Shown here: piece by piece, positions 26,501 through 39,522 of the stretch
Layout: the number at the start of each line of letters is the position of its first letter
Numbering within the stretch: the first letter of the stretch is position 1
Program-made: the position numbers and the translations under genes
Assembly: GCA_024349245.1 (NCBI GenBank)
Contig: JALDNG010000004.1
Coordinates: 4,292,501 to 4,356,500 of the forward strand
Length of the DNA stretch: 64,000 nt
Direction: 5' to 3'
Source: Neodontobutis hainanensis
Lineage: Eukaryota > Chordata > Actinopteri > Gobiiformes > Odontobutidae
Notes under the pieces: generated by a model
What the model was told of the DNA's origin: nothing
The model's input: the letters and a program-made list of their open reading frames with translations, nothing else
Database searches by the model: none

Positions 26501-29388
26501 AGAGGCAATGGTCAGCCATTTACAACTCTGACTAAAACTGTGACCTCACTTCCCGCTGAAATGCCAAAATATCAGGGAGTGGCGAATGGAAACAATCAAG
26601 GGTTTTATCTCCGGTACTTTTTAAGAAAGTTGTGTCAACATATCACAGTTACAGCCATGACAGTGACAGATGGCAAAGCAGCTGGCACCACTCAACTTTG
26701 TTTCATTTTTCTTTCTCTTCACTTCGTCTTCCGCATCCTCCTCAAGTGCCTTTGCTGCAGTAGAGGTCTGTTGTGTATTGAAGTGTTGGAGAATCATTCA
26801 TTTGGGAAGACATATTGCGTTCTGTAAAACAAGGCGATATGTGTGAAGCCAGGGAGTTGTGAGCTTGACTATTGTCATCTGTCAGACTAACATTCTGTAA
26901 AGACTGGAACCTATCTGTGCTTATTTGTTGTAGGAATATCACAGCTAAAGGGGCATCTTACCAAATCTGCTCCAAGCAGTCATTCAAATTCATAGAACTC
27001 TTGAGATAAGTGTGTGAGTGATAGCGTGTGACTTGTTTCCCATATGGAACATTTGTTCATGCATCTTAATGTTCATACCAAGCTGTATGAGTGTGTTTAC
27101 GACATACAGAAAGCATAGAGGCAGATTGTACTTCTCATTAGTTTGACAGTTTGTGATCCAGACTGTGTCACTCCCTGATGGAACCAATGGCAGACAGAAA
27201 AGTCACAGAGAGCGGCTGAGAGGAGTAAAGGACGCCAGGCTCATCCTCAAAAGCCCTGTGGGTGTGAGAGGAGCCCCAGGACACGGAGGCACTCAGGGAT
27301 TTGTAGTCATTGCTGGGGCTTTCTATAACACATGCTGTGACGGTTTTAAAATTATTCCACTTATCAACAACAGATGTCAGTGCTGTGCATCCCAGCGAGC
27401 CACAGAACTCTGAATTACAAACCACTACTGCAATTATTGAAAACCGTGAAGACTCGTTATTCATAAAACAACTGTGTCTCTGGCCAAAAGGAAGTCCTGT
27501 TTGAGCCACACTGAAGGCACCACATGCTGCAGTAGCTCATGACTGCAACCTGTGACACAAAGTAATATATCTTCTTCATTTATACATTTACACATCTTTG
27601 GCATGATACTATTATTACTATACTATGATACTATGTTTTATTATTAAAATATTTCAGGTTATTTCAAAGTAATTTACAATTATATACATATAATTACATA
27701 TACAATTTTAAATATAGTTCATTTGCATCTCAGTAAACGATAAAAAATAGGATTCAAAGGGTATTTGTTGTAGGTGGGAATTTAAAGATTGTAACCTTTC
27801 ATTACAATCCATGCTAACAGCATTGAGGAAATATCTGATTATTAAAAAGAAAGATAATCATTTGATCCTTGGGATAGGATTAACATGTTTTATGATGAAT
27901 GTTATCTTAATTAAAAACATGCCTAACCAAGGTTGTATTGGTAGTTTGCTGTAAGATAATCATGTATTTACAGATAAGACACCTCACTTACAAATCTGCA
28001 GTTATTTAAACAATATAATTATGTGGCAAAACAAAAATATGAGTGGCAAGAATTAAGCTGAAAAGGGTCCCCTTGTACATGCATGTGTTCCATGATCCAG
28101 TCTGTTTATCTTCAGCGTGTTTTGGGAAAGCGTGCTGCCATTACAGTGAGCAAAAAGCAAACCAGTGAGTGTCTGCTGTGCTTATCAGGGACCCGCCATA
28201 TCAGTTTGGGTAGTTGTGTTGCAATGTAAGGACAGCAAAATGTCAGGTTCACTTGTAGATCAAGTCAACCATGCATTATCTCTCAAACAGTGAAGCTAGG
28301 CTGTTGCCATAATAGCTCTGACTAGCTGACTAACTGAGTGCTTCACAGCTAATACATGGAGCCGTGGGCGGCAATGAGTTCCAGCCATGCACTGAGAGCT
28401 TTGAGCACTGTAGACTTGGGAAAAGACATAGAACTAAAACAAACAATGGTTATGAGTTTATTTTGACACAGAAACCCGTTCTCCATCTGACTCTCAAATA
28501 AGTATTTATATTGTGGTGGTGGTGTTTGTTAAAAAGTCTAAATAGTACTACTTCAACCAAATGTCCCACTTTTTAAAATGACACATTTAGAAAATAAAGA
28601 CCATTTATTGTTTCCATAATAAATATATAGATGACATTGAGCAAGGGAAAGGAAGGCCAGATAATTACCATTTTACCCATCTGAAGAGACCCCAGCCTTG
28701 ATATTGGTTTAAACCCAAGAAATAATTGATGCATGCAATCACAAATTGGTTCTCCGCCTAAAAATTGGGCCCATTATTTCATTAGATGAAACCACATTCT
28801 TTGTGCCAAAATTATTTGTGTGTCCAACACAAAATCTCAAATCCTGTTAGTCCTGATAGTGTCTGCCTTATAAAACCATCCCCATACAGAGTAGATTTCT
28901 GATAATGTGGACACCTTTGAATGCACACAAACTGATCACCTTGTTTGGAAAATGTTTGTTTGTGCATGTATGAGGCTGTGTCCTGTCTATGTGTGTCATT
29001 TAGCTGCTATGCTACAGAGAGGTCCTATCCTGGGGTGCCTTCTTGCATATGTAATTGGATGTTACTGTAAATAATTGCCTGGGCATGTGCCAGTGCGATG
29101 ATGGTGATGATTTGTGTGTATTCCTCTGTATGTTTGTGTGGAGTTGTCTGTATGTACTGTATGTACACGCCTGTGTGTGCGAGTGCATCTGCCCCATCCG
29201 TACTCCACTCTCAAGTCCCACTGATTCTCCTTTCCAGCCATGTTGAATCCTCTTTTCCTTATCAGGCGAGCCCAGGCCTGCATCAGGCTCTCCTTGCTAT
29301 GACAGAGGCTACAACAATAGGCCTGCGATACCGCTGCTTAGCGCTGCGTTTCGGAGGGGAAACCTGCCACGGGCGCAGATTAACTACA

Positions 29389-29402
29389 ACACACACACAC
29401 AC
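29389..29402 (+). repeat. (AC)7 microsatellite
   Basis: Seven AC units, preceded by aactac and followed by aaaat. Short dinucleotide repeat. Confidence 0.8.
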
Positions 29403-30189
29403 AAAATAGATTGCAGCCTCCAAAACAAAACATTTTTCAGAATGCCTCCTCTTGATTAATGAAGCAATGACAAGAAGAAAAATATAATTTCTAAAACAGA
29501 AAAATCTGCCACCACTTGTAAAGTTTAGGGGTAGCTAACAATAAACATATTGGAGGGAAAGGGTGGGCAAAAGGGGTGAGATAAATGGTTTGAGTGATGG
29601 GCTGAATAATTTCTGGAGCACTTTTGGTGCATGGTCCATATTCCTACCCTTGTACTAAATTACACAATAATCACACTTCATTGGTTGACAGCCTCTGCCT
29701 CTCTCTCTGTCCCAGGTGAAAATTAGGACAGTATCTTGACATTTTCACTCTTCTGTAGTCTACAAGCTAAAGCTCTCTGTTCACAGCCAAAAGCAGCGCA
29801 GTCTTCACATGCACGCTGGCACGCTCACATGCCCTCCCACATACGGACACAACACAAAGTACACTGACAGTACATGCACTCCATGTGATAACATAAGACG
29901 AAAGCCTCTGCTCTAGTGCAGAGTTTAGGAAAGAAAATAATAGTTTGCTATTATAAACTGTTTTAATGAAATACTTCTTAGTATCTCTTAATATGTCACT
30001 TAATAAATATATTATGAATGTATTATATTTGAGTTAATTGTAATTGCTACATTGCTGTGTAAAACATATTTATATTTAGTGTTTCTATTTCATTAGAAAC
30101 CTAATGCTCAATTAAAGCATATTTAGGTAATAAAACAAATAAGATGCAAGACCAGATGAAAAGCTGCTGGTAGATTGTAATCTGGAATT

Positions 30190-30780
30190 ACACGTCTATA
30201 TTTCAATTAGCGTGTAATTTGCACTAAAAGGTCCTCAAGACACATAAAATCCAGTATTCTATTGAATCCAGACTCATTACAGTGCACCTTGACTAAGCTC
30301 TAGTAATTAGCATTGGTAAGGCATTGTACAAGAGGCGGCAACACCCTCATCAACACACATTTACAACAGAGCCCTAAATCTGCTACTCATTAATAGCTTG
30401 CCTCCCAATCAATTATTAACACCTACAATGAAGCCAGGCTCACTGGGGCCAGGCCTTTTACTCGAGGCAAACCTCAGGCCAGCTTCTCCCGGTTCTGTCC
30501 AGCATAGGTAATTACGGCTTTTAAAGACACCTGCTACTCAATAGCTTCGACCCAGACTGTTAATTTAGCCCCCGATTGCAGACATTTATGTCTGAGTGTC
30601 ACTATTAATTTGCGTTAATTTGGAGAATGTGAGAAGCCGGGCGGAGGCGTTTGTCGGCAGTCGGCTGAATGTGCTCGTCCCTCACCTGCACCGGGGCTGG
30701 GGCTGTAATTGGACTCTAATGGTCTGATTGATCAGTGGGAGAAGTGAGGGATGAGTCGGCGCTCTGGCAGCTCCATCAGT
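30190..30780. promoter_or_regulatory. Candidate conserved non-coding element, long homeodomain-site cluster
   Basis: Roughly 590 bp of unique sequence with caattag (30204-30210), gtaattagc (30303-30311), caatcaattattaac (30406-30420), the palindrome gtaattac (30508-30515), two ttaattt cores (30601-30622) and a PBX-like TGATTGATCA (30725-30734). The 3' part is GC-rich. This is the longest and densest such block in the window. Confidence 0.4.
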
Positions 30781-33759
30781 CACACACAGACAGAGCAAAA
30801 GGAACAGAGGAGGGAAAGTGGCTGACAGTACAAACACAATTTAACTCTGATTTTGTCCCCAATTCTGTCTTTCTGTCTCTCACTTAAAAGGCACACTTCT
30901 CTCCTTTTTTGTCTCTTTCATTTTCCTTCACTTGGTACAGTGCCTTCACTTTTAAACTACCTCTGAATGCAATCAGATAGACATACAACCAATCAGAACT
31001 GAGGGGGCAATACCAACACCAGATCCATTTCACCCACAGACAGAGCACTTTTAAACAGGGCTCAGTATTACTAGAAAAGGAAGGACAATAACTAAAAACT
31101 TCTTTCACTGGGCCCTACAGCGCGTAAATGAAAGATAAATGCAAAGAATGGTATTTTGATGAGATTATAAACTACATTAAATACAAATTTTTAACAGTCA
31201 GAATATTAAAGTATATTTACTTTTTCTTTTTTCATCTCCAGTGTCCTCATTGTACCATATATCAAACATCAATGAACTGTATTTATATGTATAAGTTATA
31301 AAACTATATTTAACAAATCTTAAATATACTGATAAAAAAGAATGATAAAAGGAGAAAAATAGCACAGCAAGGCCCAGCATATGATCAGCCCAATATAGAG
31401 CAATATGATTGTGTTAACAGGTCTGCAAAAGCAATAACTATAACTCTAGTCGCTGATGCCAAGCTGAGCCCCTGGGGTCTACAAACCTTCCACGGCCGAC
31501 CCATCAGCTGTGAAATCTGCTTCCCTCTTTGATAAACGGTCGAGATGTGACCCTATCTCTGTCCTGCAGATGCCCAGATTTCCTGTCATGCTTTTTCCCC
31601 TTCTGTTTTTTCCTACCTTCTCCCTCACTCTCTGTTCATTCTTTTTTTCAAGCTTTATACCTCTCTTTCCCGGCCTGAATGGACAACTGAATGTAATGCT
31701 CCACTCACTATTCTTCCTCTGCATCATCCGTCATTCGGGTCAGTTACTGAGGTCTGTCATATACACTTCCAATAAATCCTGCCCGTGTAGCCAGGACTCA
31801 CATTTGCTGTCTCTAGGGCATACTCTCTCAGAGTCAAATATATGCTTTAAACCGGCTTTTCTAAGTTTAAAACACTGACGTTTTTATCTCAAGATCATGA
31901 ACACATGGTAAGATAGAAAAAATTCTTTTCATGTCAGGCCAACAACAGCGTTACCTTTTAGTTTTATTCACCTCATTTTAAACTCTTCCCTGGTTTCTCT
32001 TCCCATGAGCTAGTGTTGCTTCTGACATCAGAAAAAAAACCCAAAAAACAGACCCAGGCTGGGCCCAGAACTCTCCTTCTTCAACAGGCCAAAGAGTGCT
32101 GTTTATGTTCTGTAGTTTCACCCCAAATCTCCTTAAAGTCTCTCTCATTATTTACAGTAAGCCACTTTGCAGAGTCATTACACTTTAGTCCCTGTCTGGG
32201 CGCAAAGCCAAGAAATGAGAAACAGACCTTTGCTTGTCAGGCTTTACTAAAATAGCTTGACCTCTGTGAAGTCATAACTGATTGACGTTTGCAAATGATT
32301 TAATAAAACTTGTAGCAATATCAATATTTCACCAGCAGTTCATGTGTTTTGAGCTTGAGAAGGGGCATCCTTTGTGCCTCAGGTAATACATTGAACCTTT
32401 TAGTTTAGAACTGGCCTTTTCAATATGGCAAATACAAAGGGTGTTATTCAGAGGCTATGATACACTATTGGAAAACATACTTTTGACCCATTCTTCCATT
32501 TTGCTAAACCGTATACTACAAAACTCTACACAATATACCTTTAAAATGAATGACTAAGAGCAATGAGGCTTTAGTCCTATCCCAAACACTTTCTCCAGTG
32601 GTCTGACCTCTCTCTGCTGCACTGGCCACCCTGACATACATCAAAATTAGCCAGGCCCCCTTTTCTCCCCCTTTACAAACCACATTTCAACTTCTTTCTG
32701 TCTGCAGGTAAGGCTTCAGAGTTTCTTACAGTCTTGATGTGTCAGTGTTTCAAGATTTACACAACTCCCTTGCCTCCCACTGAAATAACTGAGATAAATG
32801 CAGCGCCATATTAGGGATGTTGCCAACGGCTGCATGTTTAGCAAGGCAACAATCCGATGAGGTTTGCGCTGGAAAAAAAAAAAGATCTAGAAGTTTGCAG
32901 CTTCAAATGTGTTTATTCCCTCGTGATGTACAAAAATACATTATGTTTTAGTCTTGCCCAAAAAATGAAGTAAAAAAGAAAATCACAATAAAACAAAACA
33001 CGCCAGCTGGGATGACCTAGCCTTTAATAAGAGCCAGAGAGAAGCTGCTAACAGCCAGTGCCCTATTTGAGAGATGATACTTAGGCAAGGAGGAGGGCAA
33101 GCAGCACAGCATTGAAAAGGAGTCCCGTGAGACTAGATACACATGAGATCCTTTAAGGCAATGTGCCAGAGCTTCTTTCTCTTACTTTAATTGCAGGGGT
33201 GGTTTGGCATTCTCTGTAACCCCTCCATAGCCCATTACAGGTGATGACCAACACCTGCTCACTTTTTAAAAAGAAAAGCTTGACTAGGATCAGCCTGGAT
33301 TCCTCTGAGAGCACTTAGTCTTGCCATCAGCAGTCCTACGATAGGTTTAAGGGCATAGTTTCAGTAAATTTGCTCAAAAGTTCTGCAGCAAACACATAAA
33401 TCAACAAGATGTTTTCTGAATTCTTGTTTCCACCAAGAGTTGCAGTACGGCTCGGTTTAGCATAGTGTGACTTGGAATAGTGACTGATGAACTTGTGCTG
33501 GGTGTAGGAAGGGGTTTTTAAGATTTATAAAATGTAGTAAACTCTCAGAAAATCTGTGGTTTTGGGCCCCTTGGATGATCATAAGATAAGAAGAAAGGTG
33601 CAGTGAAGACTCTTTGTTAACCAATTTATAGACTGATGTTTGGCCTTTAGTTACTGCACCACAGTTTTGGTCCCTTACCCCTTTAATTCAATAAGAAAGT
33701 TAGATTGCATGGCGAACTTAACCGAGCCATACTTTTAGGCAGAAAGTGTTGTTAAGGAT

Positions 33760-34040
33760 CTGTGGGTTTTAAGGGTTATTTAAAGGGCATCATAAAGGCT
33801 GCTTTCAGATACTTTTCATGCAGAGATGGCTGGGGAAATATATGGGCCGTGTTACTTTATAAGGCAACTTGAGGTGTTGCTCTGTCAAATCACTTTTCCG
33901 CCCAAGGATAACTGGCTCTACCCTGAGAGAAGCCATATTTCATGGCTATAATACGGCCAGCGTTATTTAAAGCCAATGATGACTTCAAAACCACAAGGGA
34001 TGCTTAGAAAACAGTTGGAAGAGTTCAGAAAATGATTTAA
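33760..34040. promoter_or_regulatory. Candidate conserved non-coding element near exon 4
   Basis: Unique block about 0.6 kb downstream of exon 4 in the transcript. It has caaggataactgg (GATA core at 33907-33910), ccatatttcatgg and two ggccgt(g/a)tta motifs in opposite orientation about 100 bp apart. Speculative. Confidence 0.3.
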
Positions 34041-34632
34041 TAAAATTGTGTGTTTAAGAAATCCGTAAATGGAGGGAAAGGCCTGTGAAATCCTCCTGGA
34101 CTTCTTCATATGTTTTTAACAGGATGAGCATTAGACTGGTTACAATGTTATTACGAATTTCTTAATTAATCCAAATGAGTGAAATAGCAAACCCGTGGAG
34201 GACTTGTCACTCCACAAGAGCACTGGGTCAGCACAAGCCCAGGGATCTTTGAAAGAAGAGATAGAAAGCTGCAGGGTACAGAAACATAAAAAAAACAGTG
34301 GACTTTAGTGAAATAAAGCCTGGACTGAGCTTAAAACCCACCAATTAAAAGGGCTTGTCATACAATATGCAGCTTAAATTGTTAAAATAGATGCACTTCA
34401 AAAGGTCTTGTCAGTAATAGTGAGACTCGCCACCACTAATAGATTCTTTTGCTGTAGCAGGACTTTCTAGTAATTATATTTCATTTAAGAAAAGATTATT
34501 TTGCTGTAGATAGGGGTAAACCAATAAACAATAGCACCCACAGTATGATTTTTGACTTACCTTCTGTAATAGACAGAAGTAGAGCTCTACTAAACACATA
34601 ATAAATAAATATACGTTTATGAACAAACATAC

Positions 34633-34757
34633 CAGTGCGCTGGTGTCAGTGTTCATCTCGATCTTGCCCTCAAACGGCCCCCACGTAGTGCCCACGGGAA
34701 GCTGCTGCCTACTGTGGATCCGGCGCTCACCATCTTTAAGAAACGCGTCTAGCTCTC
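34633..34757 (-). CDS. zfpm2: zfpm2 exon 4: start of the PR/SET-like region
   Basis: This exon is 125 bp: two bases completing the split codon, then 41 codons ending in phase 0. The product ELDAFLKDGERRIHSRQQLP continues VGTTWGPFEGKIEMNTDTSAL. The core DGER(K/R)I.SRQQLPVGTTWGPF is almost unchanged from mammalian FOG2 and marks the N-terminal PR/SET-like region assigned to FOG proteins. No methyltransferase activity should be assumed. The C-terminal end (IEMNTDTSAL) is more diverged. The acceptor is TTTGTGTGCTTTCAG|GAG and the donor CACTG|GTATGT. The exon is not a multiple of three, so skipping it would shift the frame. Confidence 0.94.
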
Positions 34758-37700
34758 CTGAAAGCACACAAAAGCAAACAGAAATCAGCCATATTTCTTT
34801 CACACAGTGCACAAGTTTCACATAAAATGACTGTGACGTTCACTACATGTGCAGATATAGCGCTGCCTCTGAGCCTGCGATAAACAGCCAAGGTTACAGC
34901 CAAGCACTTTCAAAATGGATAAGCAAATCAAGTGAGCATCCATCTGATGGTGTTCCTCAGACACATGGCGCGCTAACCTTACTTGAAAGGTGTCTTCTGT
35001 TGAGATAATCTCTGTGAGACACTGCAGGCTCACTGGCTGGCAGGATCAGCTAGTGGCAGGCCTATTTCTGTTGTTCCAGGAAGGCTGGGCCCTTGTTAGT
35101 GCTGTGCAGAGCTTCAGTTAATTAACAGTGAAACCGGATAGCACTGTTAGTACTACCGGTGTTCACCTCCCTGACACCCCCAGCTCTTATCTTTTAGATT
35201 CACTGGACTTTTTAGGCAATGGTGATTAATCACATAGTTATGATAAACCCCATGACATAGTTTACAAAGGAGGATGTTTGTGTGTCTGGGAAAGTGCATA
35301 CTTTCCAAAAGATGTATGCCGTTCTTTTAAGCATGAATTTACAAGCGGTTGCCCTGACAACATTAAGAACTCATGGTGGAAGGTGATGAATCAGACGTTT
35401 GTAACAAGTGCTATCGGGCTTTATCAACGCTAGAGACACAAACTGTTCCACAAGCAAAAGACTTGTATCAGTAATGAGTCATGTCTCAGGACTTCATTTT
35501 TATGTAACAGTTTCATCACTGGACTGAATCGAGGTCAGAGGTCAGAGTTGGACCATAATAAACTGGTGTTGTTCACACTAATAAGTTTAAAATATTCTCT
35601 AAATCACAGGTGCCTTCTCTAAAAGTTTGTAGCGTGTAAAATTCAAGAAAACCATCAAATATTGTAATTTTTTATTCAATTTTGAAGTTCCATCAAAACA
35701 GATGATGATGGAAGATGTCAAAACAAGTGTTTTCGAAAATCAGTGCTGAAATAAAACAGACTGGCTTTTAGGAATATGGACAGTAAACATGGATATCAGT
35801 GTTGTTGCCAGTTATTGTCCATTCATAATACAACACAACCACAAAAACATAAATCTTGAAAAAATATTTTTTATTAATAGCTTGCATGTGTGTGTTGTAA
35901 TATTGTATCGTATTGTTTTTAATCTTGTGGGTCAACCACACTTTTTTCTATTTATTATGAAATAAAGCTTAAATTGAATAATCCTATGTGAACTTCCAAT
36001 AAACTGCACCTACAAAACACTTTTATATTCAGGCAGATGATTATATTGTTAAGTTGTTAACATTGCTTCTTTGAACCTATTTGTTTCATGTGTGGCTAAT
36101 AGGTATTCAGGGCATTTGGTTCATGCTGAATGGGCTGATTACTGAACTTTCTGATGCGTATGTGCTATAATGACCTATTCCGCCCCGTCCTCCGCTGTAA
36201 ATATCAGCTGTGTATCTGCGGCACGCTTTTGTGTCTGTCTCTTGTGCTGGTATGGAAATGTGCGCTTATGTGCTCCCTTGCATGCATAAACATAATCTCA
36301 ACATGAGGCTAGTGTTATTGCTCGTACAAATAACACCTTGCTAATCATACATGCATAACAATAAAAGGGAAAATGTCACACATACTGCAAACTCTTCTTT
36401 TCATTTAGATTGAAGCAAACATGCAAAGTTTTGGTCCGGGGCCAAAAGTAAGATAATCTACACTGTGTTATCTTTCCCTCCTTTCTCTCCCCTTCTGCTA
36501 GCGCTGTCTTCCTGGTGCTGCAGTGGAAGGTGGGTAAGCTCATTACAGAGAAATAATTAAACATTGGTGCACAGCTGGTCGTCATCACTGAGAGCAACAG
36601 CCACCGCTTGATGCATTCTGTTTGTCCTCAGATAAGACCCACGGCCTTTAACCGCTTGGATGCAAGTTCCTTTTTAGCCCCGCTTGACACACAGCTCCAA
36701 ACATTCCCTTTAGCCAACCATTCAGATTTTTTCTCCTTTTTCAGGGGAGTAAAAAAAAAAGAACGAGACAAGTAGTGTAGGTGAAAGAAGGGGCAGGAAA
36801 GGGGTTTGATTCAACTTGTGCAGTGCGGTGTCCACCATGTTTAGGTGCCAGTTGTGTGCATCGTACACCAAATGTTGCCTGAGGACCTTGGCTCACAGAT
36901 GGCTTGTCACATCTGTTGCAGACACTAGTGGAAGGATCTCCACACAAAAAACTCCCATAGATGAATAATGAGTTTTCATTCCCAGACTGTGCTGTCCGCA
37001 TTTACATGTTTGCAAACATCAGAAATATACTGACAGATGTTTTCTGTTATCAGCCGGACAACTGACGATTATTTTAATTAAGTTGGGATGCCACAGTGAT
37101 AAGGGCTCAAGTCCACGCTGTATTGCCTTTAACTTTCATGGGAATGGTAGCTAAATTTAGAATATATTGGTCATTGTGTTTCAACAAGAGAAAAGCTCAA
37201 AATGGCGCTTGGTTAACAAACTCAGCACCTGTGTTCTCCCATCAGCCCCGCTCTCAAATACCACACACTTGGCAAAAGAAGCCTCAGGATGTAGCTCAAG
37301 AGCCCCTCCTGCTCTAAAACCCTAACCAACCGGGCCCTTTCCTCACCACCTTCACCCCCACCCCTCCCTCGATAAGATCATCATCTGTCGCTAGAGTCGA
37401 GGGTCTGTTCCTGCACTCCACAGATACTTGGCAGACCAATGAATGTCCCTTTGTGTGGAGAGATCCTCGTCAGATAGCACCCAAGATGCTCCACGCTGGC
37501 ATCTGTTTGTATTTTTTTCTCCTTTGTGTATGTGTTGTGTCCTTCTTTTGGGTTATGGCGCAATGGAACAAGGAACCTCATCTCTAGCTTCAATGGCATA
37601 CGTTCGAATAATGGGTGTCTCAATGGCACAGTGCCAGTGTGGGATCAGAAAAGAAGCTGAAGAAGGGGGTTGTCGTATGCCAAATAAAGACTTTAAACAA

Positions 37701-39310
37701 GGTGAATTAATCAGTTGTAAACAAAGCCCTTAAGAAACATAATGAACTTGATAACATTTAAATAAGTTAAGCTGTGAGTAATGTCTTTCTATGAGACCTT
37801 CTTAAAGACAATGTTTATTTTCTGTGACTTTTGAGAACTTATAACCTGAGATAAATTGACATCTGAATGACTTGTTGTTGGCTCTATAAACACAAACTTT
37901 GCTTTTCTCTGCAGTGGTATGAATCCTACATGTTATCTATTCTCTCGACAAAAAAACTAGAGGAGCCTTTTTCATTTCCTTGTGCTGCAGCTTTAAAACT
38001 ATTTTATTTGTGTGCATTCTTCACACAAGTTATATAGTCGGCCATAAAACCCAATGCTTATAGAGTCCTATTAACAGTAAGAATGCATTTTCATCATATA
38101 GTTTCTTGCCTGGAATAAGACCTCTGCTTCTAGACAGAAATGACAAATCACATCATCAACTTTCTAATGTCGTTTAAAATTCTGATTTCAGACATCTTTG
38201 TAACCCGGCAGCCTCATTACTGACTAACCTCAACGTCACAAATTGTGGATATTATAGAAAAAGAAAGTTAAATGTAAGCTATGGTTCTTGATTTGAGCAA
38301 TGCAGTGTCGTTAAATCAAAGCAGATAAACGTCTGCTGTTCAAAGTTCAATAACCTGTGAGTGGCAATTCACAGATGTCCCCCTGAATCGCAGTCATCTC
38401 CGCTCATAGTCGGTGTTATAGCAGCGGCAAATGGGCTATAAATTAATATACCATGAGAGAGGCATATGGGGTGAAATGGAATGCACTGTATCAGTTCAAC
38501 AAAAGGTGGCACATCTTTAAAGCAGATATGTGATATGAAATTTTACAGCTGAAGGAGAAATGTCATAGAGCTTTGATAAGAGAGCGATGAACTTTCTTCT
38601 CCCCCTTGCCCAAACTGCTATTATCAGGTCCTGCTGAGTAAAATGCATCATTTATAACCCACAGCCCACACTATTATCTCTGAGAAAGACACTTGTTTTA
38701 AAAGAGTAAAGGGCCCACTTCTACAGTAACCAACCCACCCAACATGTCTTTACTGTTATAAAATACTGTTGAGAGGGCAAGCAGCAGTAAAGGCATGTTT
38801 TAATATGTTTATGGACAGTTGGAAAGGAAAGAGTTAAAATTGCCAAAAAGAATTCAAACTTTGATACTTGCAAAGACTGAGCAGTAGGTTTTGTACAGTT
38901 TATGTGTTACGTGTGATAACTGGAAATGGTTTTATCAGAAGGGTCTCTTGAACAGTAGTGTCTTGACACAGTTTGCAAATGTCTAACAGATCAAAAGTAT
39001 GCAGTGTGACGATGGATCAGTGATGTTCTCTCTAAAAACAGACTTTAGTTGCTTTTTGGATTTTTGAGGGTTTCCAAAAGTTCTGCTCTAGCTCTAACTC
39101 TAGCATGTTTTCTTTTTTGTGTGTGTGTCCTTTTTGTCTTTATTTGATGAACAAATAGACAGAAAACAGGGTGAGAGAGAGGGGAATGACTCTAGGTAAA
39201 TGACCTGAGGTCTCCCAAGTATATGATACATGCTTTACCAGGAGAGTCACGTGCATGTTTCTCTTCAAATATGACTTCATAAGAGCAAGAAAGGGTTTAT
39301 TTAAAAAAAC

Positions 39311-39522
39311 ATTGTAGGGTAGCACATTATTTTATACATTTTAAGTACAATGTCTCACACTGTGTAACAAACTGTAATAACATGTAACTACATAGTACAT
39401 ACATATCCTAACCACTCACTCATTATGTATGTACTATGTAGTTACATGTTATTAAAGTTGTTACACAAGGAGATATTTACAATGTATCAAGTCTAGTGTA
39501 AAACAAAGTGTCACCCATTGTA
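39311..39522. mobile_element. Foldback / MITE-like non-autonomous element
   Basis: The core is a perfect 30-bp inverted repeat: left arm 39375-39404, beginning taataacatgtaactacata; right arm 39425-39454, its exact reverse complement; 20-bp spacer. Homology between the arms continues outward with a few mismatches (tgtgtaacaa on the left against ttgttacaca on the right) and then weakly to ends that read roughly gggtagcacattattttat against the complement of gtgtaaaacaaagtgtcacc. The outer limits are approximate. It has no open reading frame. The structure is that of a short palindromic DNA transposon derivative; I cannot assign a superfamily and did not identify a target-site duplication. Confidence 0.65.

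Larger units (their letters stand above)
18382..34632 (-). other. zfpm2: zfpm2 intron 4 (16.25 kb)
   Basis: This intron is bounded by the exon 4 donor GTATGT and the exon 5 acceptor GTGCAG. It has no exon-like segment. It is AT-rich with short low-complexity patches: a TG-rich stretch around 29055-29200, (AC)7 at 29389-29402 and AT-rich DNA at 27590-27740. It also holds some of the best candidate regulatory blocks in the window, at 19840-20160, 21420-21910, 23320-23560, 30190-30780 and 33760-34040. Confidence 0.85.

Noticed and set aside
31510..31878. 122-codon plus-strand open frame rich in Phe, Leu and Ser
   Set aside because: Pyrimidine-rich DNA gives long Phe/Ser/Leu frames by chance; no family resemblance and no start context.
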